Source: Luscinia megarhynchos
Lineage: Eukaryota > Chordata > Aves > Passeriformes > Turdidae
Direction: 5' to 3'
Assembly: GCA_034336665.1 (NCBI GenBank)
Contig: CM067568.1
Span: forward strand, 7,771,165-7,835,164
Length of the DNA stretch: 64,000 bases
Part shown: piece by piece, positions 10,116 to 19,660 of the stretch
Numbering within the stretch: the first letter of the stretch is position 1
How the letters are laid out: every line of letters starts with the position of its first letter
The notes under the pieces: generated by a model
What the model saw: only the letters and a program-made list of their open reading frames with translations
Database searches by the model: none
What the model was told of the DNA's origin: nothing
Made by a program: the position numbers and the translations under genes

Positions 10116-11129
10116 GGCATCCAAAATTTCCTGACTATGAAGTTACCCCTCCCTTCTGATGCACTGGTTTGGCTCTAAAGATTTTCCCAGCTCTTTGCCC
10201 TGCTCCTGCAGTCCTCAAACAAAAACATGCAATACCCAAAGCTGAGCCATCTCCTCATGAAAATATTTCTTCTAGGGGAAAAAAAAAAAAAATCACCTTT
10301 TGGATGTGCTTTATATCAGCAAAAGTAAGATCCGTAAGTGTTCCTTATAGGAAGGCTTCCAGTCCTCATCCAGGAGCCCTTTGTGGTCAATGAGAAGTAC
10401 CCAGAGCAAGTGTTCCAATGGGGTGTCCTCACCACACACCTGCTGCAGATCATCTGGATTTGTTGCTAAACCCAGACTACGATGAGGAACTGGAGCCCAG
10501 GAGCCTTCAGGTAGGAGCTGAGATTAAGACTGAAGCTGTTTCTTCTTTGCAAGAGAAAACAACAGAAGATGGGTGGCTCAGCATGCACTGTCCTCGCTCC
10601 TGGTTCTCCAGGATGATCCTCCCCTACATCTCCACACTCTCCCTGCTTCCCTCCTGATGCCCTTCAAGCTGGATATTAAGGTGCCCTGCAGGTGGATTTA
10701 AAAAGGTACCACCATAAGCAAAGACCTTTTTCCATGTAGTTTGGGGATTCAGAGGCTCTTGGTGCCTCAGGAGAATGACAAAGCCCAAAGCAGCTCATTA
10801 TGTCTTCTCTGAGCTTCTGAGTTTGGAGGTGATTCACAGAGGAGATGATCTCACCTTGAGTAAGCCACATGGCTTTGGGGACTGCCCAGAGCAACCACAG
10901 TGCAAAGCCTCACCTGTTTTGTCCAACTTTTGAGCATTTCAGAGGTTTTCAGCTCTACAAATGCCATGTTTGGCCTTATGACACCAAGGAGCAGACAGAG
11001 ACCTCACTGGTGGGCCACAATCCCATGGGAGCCAGTGTCCATCAGCAGTTCCAGTCACCAGAGGTGATGAACCACCTTTCTACCCATTCTAAATTCCTTA
11101 GACTGAAACCACAGCTTACCTGTCCCATC
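10116..11129. other. Intergenic, no gene recognised
   Basis: Includes a 13-nt poly-A run near 10279-10291. Open frames up to 114 codons show no recognisable family and have no supporting splice or promoter context. Confidence 0.45.
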
Positions 11130-11262
11130 CCTGGAAGAGCTCAAGATCAGGTTGGAGCAATCCAGTCTAGACAAAGGTGCCCCTGCTCATGGCAGGGGGC
11201 TGGAACAAGATGAGCTTTAAGGTCCTTTCCAGCCCAAACCATTCCAGGATTCCATCCTGGAA
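11130..11262 (+). mobile_element. CR1 LINE 3' tip
   Basis: Sense CR1 end: 'ggagcaatccagtctagac', 'aaggtgcccctgctcatggc', 'gggggctggaacaagatgag', 'ctttaaggtcctttccagcc' and 'caaaccattccaggattcca', the last being a degraded ATTCTATG tail. It lies head-to-tail against the next, oppositely oriented copy. Confidence 0.88.
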
Positions 11263-11284
11263 GACTGGCTGCAAGAATCCAGGA

Positions 11285-11835
11285 GAATTGCAGAATATGC
11301 TAAGTTGGAAGGGATCCACAAGGATCATCAAGTCCAGCTCTCAGCCCTGTACAAACCCATGCCCAAGAGTCACATCATGTGCCCAAGAACATTGTTCAAA
11401 CACCTCTTGAACTGTGTCTGGCTGGTGCTGTGACAACTGCTCTGGGGATCCAGTTCCAGTGCCCAACCACCCTCTGGGAGAAGAAGCTTTTTCTTACATC
11501 CAACCTAAATTCTCCTAACACGAGCTTCAGGCCATTCCCTTAGGCCCTGTCACAGGGGAGATCAGTGCCTGCCCTCCCTCTTCCCCTCATGAGGAAATTG
11601 TAGCTGCCATGAGGTCTGACCTCAGTCTCCTCCAGACCAAGTACCCTTAACTGCTCCTCATATGGCTTCCCCTCAAGGCCCTTCACCATCTTCATTGCCC
11701 TCTTTTGGACACTCTCTAATAGTTTAATGTCTGTGTTGTATTGTGGTGCCCAGAACTGCCCCCAGGACTCAAGGTCAGGCCAGTGGGTTACCTAGTCATA
11801 AAAGGAAATCAGGTTTGATAAGCAGGACACAGAAC
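11285..11835 (-). mobile_element. CR1 LINE fragment, longest copy here
   Basis: About 550 bp of reverse-complement CR1. Landmarks in order are 'gatccacaaggatcatcaag', 'cccaaccaccctctgggaga', 'gctttttcttacatccaacc', 'ccctcttttggacactctct', 'ttgtattgtggtgcccagaa' and 'aaaggaaatcaggtttgata', the last belonging to the 3' part of the reverse-transcriptase coding region. Nucleotide divergence and indels leave no intact frame. It represents a distinct, older CR1 type. Confidence 0.85.
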
Positions 11836-14709
11836 AGGACCAGCTGCCTTTTACTGATGGGGAAGGAAAATGCCCAGTTTACAGGAACAGACAGTGCACA
11901 AAAATCAACAAAGACTATACCTTTGGAATTGGGAATTGGCATTCCCCTGAGCAGGAATAGGTGTTGTAATGCCCCAGGCTCCAAGCCTGGTTCCCAGCAG
12001 AGGCAAAGGACTGAGCTGAAAGATGTCTCTGGATCTCAGGTTTCCTGTGCCTGTGATGGGAACAGCCACTGGACTTGGAACAATTCCACCTGGCATGCAA
12101 ACAGATCCCCAGTGGAATAATAAACCAACATTGATGTTTCTAGTCTGAGTGACACCAACTTCAAAACTTCCATCTCCTGGCCTTTGGGGCTCCCTCGAAA
12201 AATAAATACTTTAGATAAGAGCATGGGCAGTTAAACATGTCCTCAAGCAGACACACAGGCTGGTCCCACAGCCTTGTAGCTCTGTCAGACACTGGTCAAA
12301 CTTCAAGTTTCCCTCTAGGATAACCAGCTGCACTGGGTACATTCACATTCCACCTTGGACACCTCACCAATTTCCATGGCACAGTCAGAAGGCATTTACT
12401 CAGCTGAAGAGATGCAGGTGGTACAAGAGGTTTCTAAAGCTGTTAAGTTCAGCAATTCAGACCAAATCACAGGTGTCCAAAGGAAGGGATGGGCTCCTGC
12501 CACAGCCTGGGCCAGGAAACAGATCCTTTAACCTCTGCAGGGAGCAAGGAATAAATGTTGTTTTAACATTTCCTGGTTGGGCAGCAGAGTGAGAAAAATA
12601 GAGATGGAAATACGAAGCTGTAAAGCCAGGCTGTATAGTAAAATCAAACATAGTCTGGCTAAGGTATGGTTTGCAGCCTCCCCCTGGCTCGAAACACCCC
12701 AATGCATTAAGGAAAGGAAGGGATGCAGAATTAAATGCTCCTTTGACACCATGGCATGTCAAAGCCCTTTCCAGAGGCTGAAAAGAATGTCTAGTTTACA
12801 GAACTTTGCCAAGAGGTTCTCCTTTTGTTTTCAATTGTTCCAAGCAATGCCAAGCAGAGAGATGGCCATGGACCAGGGATGAACAACCTCATTGCTCCCA
12901 CTCTCCAAACACTGAGGGAAATCCCCTACCCAAGCAAGGGACAACATATCCAGTAATGATCTTTCAAAGATTTGGATAGTTTCATGTTATGGGTGACATT
13001 CTGTGCTTCTGATATTGCAACAGCCAATGCCATTCCGAGAAGTCCAGGAAAAGCCTGGATTCTCCCTGTGCTGCCCCATCCCCACTTATTTTTTGTGACT
13101 TGTAATTCTTCCTGTAATGATGGTACTTTTTCCCAGGGACTGAAATCAAACCCACAGGGGTCTTGGGCACTGTGCCAAGATCTCTGAGCCCCCTGCCCAG
13201 GTCTCGAGGTGTCCAGGGAAGACAGGGGAATTCCCACACAGTTCTGCAGGAGTGCTGCTCCTCTATGGATGTACGCTATGGAGGAGGAGGGATTGACATG
13301 GAAGAAGGAAAAAACCAGCCAAGCCTTTCACAAGCTTTTCACAGTCGGCGTTGGGGCTGGAGGCACTTCCCTCCTCTGCTTTGTATGCATTTTATCTGCT
13401 GTTGTTTTTCCAACACCGTCCTGTCCCACAGGTCAAACTTCCCAACACACAGGTGCTGTTTGGGTCCCTCTGGACTCAGCCCTCTGGCACGGGGGCAGCC
13501 CCTCTCCGTGGGAGCAAGAACACATCCAGAGATTTCTGCAATGACCTTCTCTTGCTGACCTTGGAGCCATTAGACCACGCCAGCATGTAGAGCACAGTGG
13601 TCATGGCCATTCCTGATCATGGCTGTGTTCCTGAGAAGCTGTCTTGTCTTACTGACTTTGCCACAAAGCCCTGGTGGTTCTGAAGGTGTCCCCACCCTGG
13701 CTGTGGCATCCTGAGCATGTAGGTGCTGCTGTGGGAGGGCTCTGCCTGATCATGGGCTTTCACCCTGACTGCTGACTTCTGACTGTGACATTTGACCCTG
13801 ACTACTAGTCTCTGACCTTTTGCTTTGCCCTTGATGTCTGACCCTGAATATTGACTTTCAAACCGGGTATTGTCAGTAACAGGCAGCCAGCCCAGTTCTG
13901 TGTTTAGGTCTAGTACAGAAATGGCATCTTTGTCTTGTGGTGATCAGGCAGTGATTGGAAGATGTGGTAAAGAGACTAGAATGCAAAGCATTAAAAAATA
14001 AGACAAGGGCTTAGTTTTGTGTCCAGAATCCCAACTGCAGTAGCAGATTTCCTGAACATGGCAATCCCATGCACTGCCACAAGAACACACCCAGCACAGA
14101 CTCGCCCTGGCAGAAAGAGCCCGCTTGGAGCGCCAGAACGCTTGGGCGTTCATTCCCGCCCAGCAAAACGCTGCATTCAGTGTCTCTTGGTGAGCCTAAA
14201 CACTCCGCCCTTGCTCTCTCCCTCAAGCCCTGCAAACAGCATTTACTCCCTGTGTCTGAGCCCCAACTCCAGCCGGGTGAGCCTGCTCTCAGGACTCCGA
14301 AATGCTCGATTTAGTCTCTGGTTTCAAGCTCAGAGCCTGATTTAGCGCCCCCAAAACGCAGCACTGGCTCTCTCTGTGAGCCCCAGAACTGCTCCAGCCC
14401 CTGGGTTCGGAGCTCCCAGAAGTGCCCCGGGCCGTGGCTGACCCCAGCTGGGCACCAGCAGCAGCTCCCTCACCCCCCGTGGGATGGGGAGAGACCAGAG
14501 ACAAAAATCTGCTCAGAGCACTTTAATAATAATGGAAACCAAGACAGATAAAATAATTTAATATTAATGACAACACAGAACAGGAGAGAGAACCTCCCCC
14601 CACACCCCCCTTTAACATCATAAATCCAAAATGGAATCCAGAGCACCACAAACTCCCAGTGTGGGGGATTTCCATACTCCTGTTATTTTCTCTGTGGACT
14701 AAGGGAGGC
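11836..14709. other. Intergenic, no gene recognised
   Basis: About 2.9 kb with no recognisable gene, although several open frames of 100 to 131 codons occur on both strands. GC content rises from about 14.05 to 14.5 kb. A stretch at 13760-13860 repeats the pentamer CTGAC irregularly. No tRNA or other RNA gene seen. Confidence 0.45.
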
Positions 14710-15430
14710 ACTGGTTGCTCCTCTGGGTAAGGGCCAGGCTCCTGTGCTATTCCTGAAAACTGGAATTAGTGTCCTGGGAGCTCAGTCTGGTCCTTCCAGT
14801 GACTGGGGGTCACCCAGAGGGTCTTTACCTGCATAAAATGAAGGTGACATCCTGGTCCAGTGCATTTCCAGCAGGATTGGATGCTCCTGACCAAGTGACC
14901 AGTCCATGGAAGTTGAACCTCTGACAATCCAGGAGGGATTTTAAGTTGGATTGTTGCAAATTTAATTGTGCAGAAGCTCTAGTTCTTTTTGGCACCTCTT
15001 ATTTAAATGTCTCCCTATTGGAAGAAGTCTTTTCATCTTTTTAATGACCAGATTGCCAGAGGCAGGGAAAACTAACCAACATTCCCTGAACATCCCCATC
15101 ACTTCCATGTCCACCTGCAACCAGTGGCCAAAGGCCAGGAGCCATCCCAGGACAGGCTCAGAGATGAGGCTTCCAATCCAAATCCTTCCATGATGATTCC
15201 ACAATCTCTCCCTGCATTAATTTTGCATTCATTTCCTCTCAAATTTAAATTCTCAAATTTAGATCATTTATTTAAAAAATAATTTTAAATTTTTCCAGGA
15301 ATATAAAGGGAAGCATCAAACATACAAGAATCATTCCTACATCCACCAAATCATTATCAATTGGAAGCCTATTCCCTCATCTCTTTCCTTGTTTAGCTTT
15401 CCTGGAAAGCAGTACGATCCCAGAGTTTCT
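14710..15430. repeat. 0.7-kb direct repeat, left copy
   Basis: Starting at 'actggttgctcctctggg', this block matches 18945-19660 in the same orientation. I count about a dozen substitutions and one indel over the first 520 bp (about 97% identity). After about 15230 the match becomes patchier in AT-rich sequence and ends near 'agagtttct'. Both copies hold an 80-codon minus-strand frame (14962-15204 here) with nearly the same sequence, but without a known domain. Candidate explanations are a segmental duplication or two copies of an unclassified dispersed repeat. Confidence 0.9.
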
Positions 15431-16053
15431 CAGAGACATCAGCTGGGATTACTGGAAGGTTTGCTGTGTCAGAAATCCAGGGAGTTTTACAACACGTTCC
15501 TCTGCATCTTTATCCCTCACCCAGGTTTCCTCTAGAATGGTGTTGTGGGGGAAGTTTGGAATGAAGTTTAGGAATGGATCAGATTCACAGTTTTTCCCCA
15601 CTGTTTTTCAACTGTTCAACTGTTTTGAAATTCTTGGAATTGCCCTCAAGTGTGCCCTAGAGCACTGATGTGAAAGGATCAACCAGAGGAACATCCTGAA
15701 GGGAGACAACCCCATCCAGCAGCAGCCAAAGCAATCCCACTGCTGCTCTCACCTGGTCGCCAGGTGCTGCTGCCAGAGCTCCCAAGAGCCATGACCATTC
15801 CTGAACAGGAGCTGTGGAGGACATTCCTGCTGCCCATGAGGGTCAGGAGGCACTTTGGGATGTTCTTTGTTCTGGAATCAGACAACAGCCTCTAAATGAT
15901 CTTTGTGGTCCCTTCCAAGCCAAACCCCCCGTGATTCCATGGAATGATCAGCACCTATCCCAGTTCCATTCCAGAAACATCCTCACACTAACCCAGGGCT
16001 TTCCTTTTTCTGCACCACATCAGGGACGTGCTGCCGAGTGCCCGGGCAGGGAA
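15431..16053. other. Spacer before minisatellite
   Basis: Unique-looking sequence between the left direct repeat and the 20-bp minisatellite. No gene recognised. The open frame that starts at 15814 is only long because it runs into the minisatellite. Confidence 0.5.
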
Positions 16054-17118
16054 TGCCTCGGCTTTCCCTGGGACATCTCGGCATTCCCCGGGATGTCTCA
16101 GCTTTCCCTGGGACACCTCAGCTTTCCCTGGGACACCTCAGCTTTCCCCGGGATGTCTCAGCTTTCCCTGGGACACCTCAGCATTCCCCGGGATGTCTCA
16201 GCATTCCCTGGGACACCTCAGCTTTCCCTGGGACACCTCAGCTTTCCCTGGGACGCCTCGGCATTCCCTGGGACACCTCAGCATTCCCTGGGACGCCTCA
16301 GCTTTCCCTGGGACACCTCAGCATTCCCCGGGATGTCTCAGCTTTCCCTGGGACACCTCAGCATTCCCCGGGATGTCTCAGCTTTCCCTGGGACACCTCA
16401 GCTTTTTCTGGGACGCCTCAGCATTCCCGGGATGTCTCAGCATTCCCTGGGACGCCTCAGCTTTCCCTGGGACGCCTCAGCTTTCCCTGGGACACCTCAG
16501 CTTTCCCTGGGACGCCTCAGCTTTCCCTGGGACACCTCAGCTTTCCCTGGGACACCTCAGCTTTCCCTGGGACACCTCAGCTTTCCCTGGGACACTTCGG
16601 CATTCCCTGGGACACCTCAGCTTTCCCTTAGGACACCTCAGCATTCCCTGGGACACCTCGGCATTCTCTGGGACACCTCAGCTTTCCTGGGACACTTCGG
16701 CATTCCCTGGGACACCTCAGCATTCCCTGGGACACCTCAGCTTTCCCCGGGATGTCTCAGCATTCCCTTGGACACCTCAGCTTTCCCTGGGACACCTCAG
16801 CATTCCCGGGATGTCTCAGCATTCCCTTGGACACCTCAGCTTTCCCCGGGATGTCTCAGCTTTCCCTGGGACGCCTCAGCATTCCCGGGATGTCTCAGCT
16901 TTCCCTGGGTGTCTCCGCATTCCCGGGATGTATCCGCATTCCCGGGATGTCTCCGCGTTCCCTGGGTGTCTCAGCATTCCCGGGATGTCTCAGCTTTCCC
17001 TGGGTGTCTCCGCGTTCCCGGGATGTCTCAGCATTCCCGAGATGTCTCAGCATTCCCGGGATGTCTCCGCATTCCCTGGGTGTCTCAGCATTCCCGGGAT
17101 GTCTCCGCGTTCCCGGGA
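16054..17118. repeat. Minisatellite, 20-bp unit, about 53 copies
   Basis: Tandem array with consensus CAGCTTTCCCTGGGACACCT. A second unit type, CAGCATTCCCGGGATGTCT, is 19 bp. Left and middle parts are dominated by the GGGACACCT type; from about 16890 the array switches to GGGTGTCTCCGC and GGGATGT types. The consensus has no stop codon in any plus frame, and 20 is not a multiple of 3. Open frames of hundreds of codons therefore arise in all three frames, encoding SFPGTPQLSLGHL-like repeats. I reject these as proteins. The array runs straight into the CpG-rich block on its right. Confidence 0.95.
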
Positions 17119-17974
17119 CGCCGCTCCCGCCGCCCCGCGGTCCGCGCTGTCCCGGGCTGCAGTTCCGGGCGCTCCCGCGGGGCGGCAGCACCGGGCGCGG
17201 CGGCCCCGGCCGGTCCCGCGTCCCTTTAACCCTTCCCGAGCCGGCGGGGCCGCGATCCGGGGAAAACCCCGCGGAGCCCCTTTCCTGCGCCCTCAAAGGC
17301 ACGGGACCCGCACGGAGCATCGAGTCCAAATCCCGGCCCCACACGGACACGCCAAGGACTCCCCCTGTGCCCGAGAGCCTCGTCCGGACCCAAACTCTTC
17401 CCCCCGATCCTGAAAACACGGCGGGCTGGGAAAAGGATGACGAGGGAGGGTTTTTTATGGATCCCTCGTTACGCGCTCCTCTATGGAGCCGTTCTGGTGG
17501 ATGTCGGTAACCCCGCAATCGATGTCCCTCACATCTCACCAGCATCGCCGCACGTCGCCTGCGCGGCGGCGGCTCCGGGGACCGACGGAAGCCCCGCCTG
17601 AGCCCCGCTCCCATCCCCGCAGTCAGACCAGGTTTGCTTCCCGCTCCACCCCTGGATTCCCGCGGCAGCCTCGGGTGTCTCGTTCCATTAAACAAAGTGA
17701 CACAGAGCCAGCCCGAGCTGGTCCCTCCCGAGAGCACCGATCACCTCATCCTTACCCCAAACTGTGCATTCTCTCCCATGCACATTAATTCGGATTTTAC
17801 CCCAAAATGTTCATTTCGGCCCCTACAGAATCCGCCCCAGAGCGGATCCGCCAGGGGCCCCCGGGCCCCGCTCTGGCGAGGCAGCTCCGGTGCCCCCGGT
17901 CCGCAGCTCCCGCTGCTGCCGGTGCTGCCGCTGCTGCCGGTGCTGCCGCCTTCCCGCTCCGTGTCCCGGGACAC

Positions 17975-18215
17975 CCATCCCTGTACTGGGAAACCATCGC
18001 TGTGCCGGGACATCCATCCCTGTGCCCGGACACCCATCCCTGTGTCGGGACATCCATTCCTGTGCCCGGACACCCATCCCTGTTCTGGGAAACCATCCCT
18101 GTGCCCGGACACCCATCCCTGTAGTGGGAAACCATCCCTGTGCCGGGACACACATCCCTGTGCCAGAACACCCATCCCTGTGCCCGGACAGCCATCCCTG
18201 TTCCTGGACTCCCAT
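17975..18215. repeat. Second minisatellite, 20-bp unit, about 12 copies
   Basis: Imperfect tandem repeat of CCATCCCTGTGCCCGGACAC and variants (TACTGGGAAA, TTCTGGGAAA, GTGCCGGGAC). It has the same period as the larger array 0.9 kb to the left but a different consensus. Embedded in the CpG-rich block. Confidence 0.9.
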
Positions 18216-18548
18216 CCCCGCTGTTCCCGGTCCCCTCTCGCCTCCGAGCCCGTCGCAGCCGCCCCCGATGACCCCGGCCCGGACCCGCTGCTCCCGGCGC
18301 TCTGCCACGGCGTTCCTAAGTTTGGTGCCAGAATTAGTTCGGGTTTTATTTCTGAGCTCGGACCTGCAGGACCTGCCCGGACCCCCCCGGGGAGCCCCAG
18401 TGTGATGATGGGAAAGCCGAAGCCCCAGCGGTGTCGGGCGGTGCTTGTGAACTGCATGGGGAGACCCGAGTGGGGCTCCAGCCAGGGCGGGGGCGCTGGG
18501 CTCCGGCCCTCTGGGCTGTATTCTGCGGAATCCGGAGCCCCTGGGCTG

Positions 18549-18618
18549 CGGGGAAAGAGGGGGGGATAGGGGGGAATGAGGAGGGGAGAGAGAAGGGGGG
18601 GAAGGAAGGAGGGAGGTA
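18549..18618 (+). other. G-rich run, quadruplex-prone
   Basis: Over about 70 bases there are many runs of three or more Gs on the plus strand separated by short A/T-containing loops. Runs of six or more occur near 18559, 18569 and 18595. The composition meets the general four-run rule for G-quadruplex formation. No known function attached. Confidence 0.75.
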
Positions 18619-18944
18619 CAGGATGGGACCCCGAGGCCCCCGTGCCTCCTCTGTGCCCCTCCGGAGGAGCCCGGCCCGAGCGCTGCCACCAGCACCGAGC
18701 GCTGAAGGAGCAAAAGAGGCCAGGGCCATTCCCGGGGGTTTAAATCCCCCCGCATCGTTCCGTTTGGGTCCGCTTGCCCCGGGATGCGCGGGGAGCATCG
18801 CTTTGTCCTGGTTCGGGATCGTCTGTGCCTGCAGGGAGATGAGAACTGCAGCGGGAAGTCTCCCATCCCCATGGATGACTCTCTCCCTGCAAGCCCTCGC
18901 ACTGACCCAGCATGTTTTCTTCTTCCTTTGTCCCAGACAGGGAT

Positions 18945-19660
18945 ACTGGTTGCTCCTCTGGGCAAGGGCCAGGCTCCTGTGCTATTCCCAAAAACTGGAA
19001 TTAGTGTCCTGGGAGCCCAGTCTGGTCCTTCCAGTGACTGGGGGTCACCCAGAGGGTCTTTATCTGCATAAAATGAAGGTGACATCCTGGTCCAGTGCAT
19101 TTCCAGCAGGATTGGATGCTCCTGGCCAAGTGACCAGTCCATGGAAGTTGAACCTGTGACAATCCAGGAGGGATTTTAAGTTGGATTGTTGCAGATTTCA
19201 TTGTGCAGAAGCTCTAGTTCTTTTTGACACCTCTTGTTTAAATGTCTCCCTAATTGGAAGAAGTCTTTTCATCTTTTTAATGACCAGATTGCCAGAGGCA
19301 GGGAAAACTAACCAACATTCCCTGAACATCCCCATCACTTCCATGTCCACCTGCAACCAGTGGCCAAAGGCCAGGAGCCATCCCAGGACAGGCTCAGAGA
19401 GGAGGCTTCCAATCCAAATCCTTCCATGATGATTCCACAATCTCTCCCTGCATTAATTTTGCATTGTTCCCTCTCAAATGCAAATTATTTTTTTCAAGGA
19501 AAAAAAAAATCTAAAATTATTCCATGAATAAAAAGGGGTGTTGTAAAAGATACAAGAATCACTCCTACATCATCAAATCATTATTAAATTGGAAGGCTGT
19601 TCCCTCATGTCTTTCCTTGTTTTGCTTTCCTGGAAATCCTTATGATCCTACAGTTTCTAG
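18945..19660. repeat. 0.7-kb direct repeat, right copy
   Basis: Counterpart of 14710-15430, same orientation, offset about 4235 bp. Begins with the same 'actggttgctcctctggg' and has a single-base difference two positions later. Its 80-codon minus-strand frame at 19198-19440 differs at a few residues from the left copy. The left edge abuts the GC-rich block, so the pair brackets the minisatellite and CpG island. Confidence 0.9.

Larger units (their letters stand above)
17100..18800. promoter_or_regulatory. CpG-rich block with no recognised gene
   Basis: GC-rich and dense in CpG (for example 'gggcgcggcggccccggccg' at about 17192-17211). Such islands usually mark promoters of broadly expressed genes, yet neither side shows an exon I can recognise. 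The open frames inside (up to 439 codons on the minus strand) have proline/arginine/glycine-rich composition expected from GC-rich DNA, and several overlap on both strands. It could be an orphan promoter, the first exon of a gene whose body is elsewhere, or merely GC-rich repeat sequence. Confidence 0.55.

Noticed and set aside
14962..15204. 80-codon frame conserved in both 0.7-kb repeat copies (also at 19198-19440)
   Set aside because: Conservation is explained by the recent duplication itself; the plus strand is equally open and no protein family is recognised.
15814..17510. Long plus-strand open frames (197 to 471 codons) with repeating SFPGTPQLSLGHL-type peptides
   Set aside because: They follow the 20-bp minisatellite in several frames at once, have no promoter or splice context, and result from a stop-free unit whose length is not divisible by three.
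16895..19142. Minus-strand frames of 238 to 439 codons over the CpG-rich block
   Set aside because: Overlapping on both strands, composition is what GC-rich repeated DNA encodes (Gly, Arg, Pro), no recognisable domain and they pass through the second minisatellite.
14710..19660. Interpretation of the 0.7-kb pair as retroviral LTRs
   Set aside because: No TG...CA termini, no primer-binding site or polypurine tract next to the copies, and the interior shows no gag/pol-like coding sequence.
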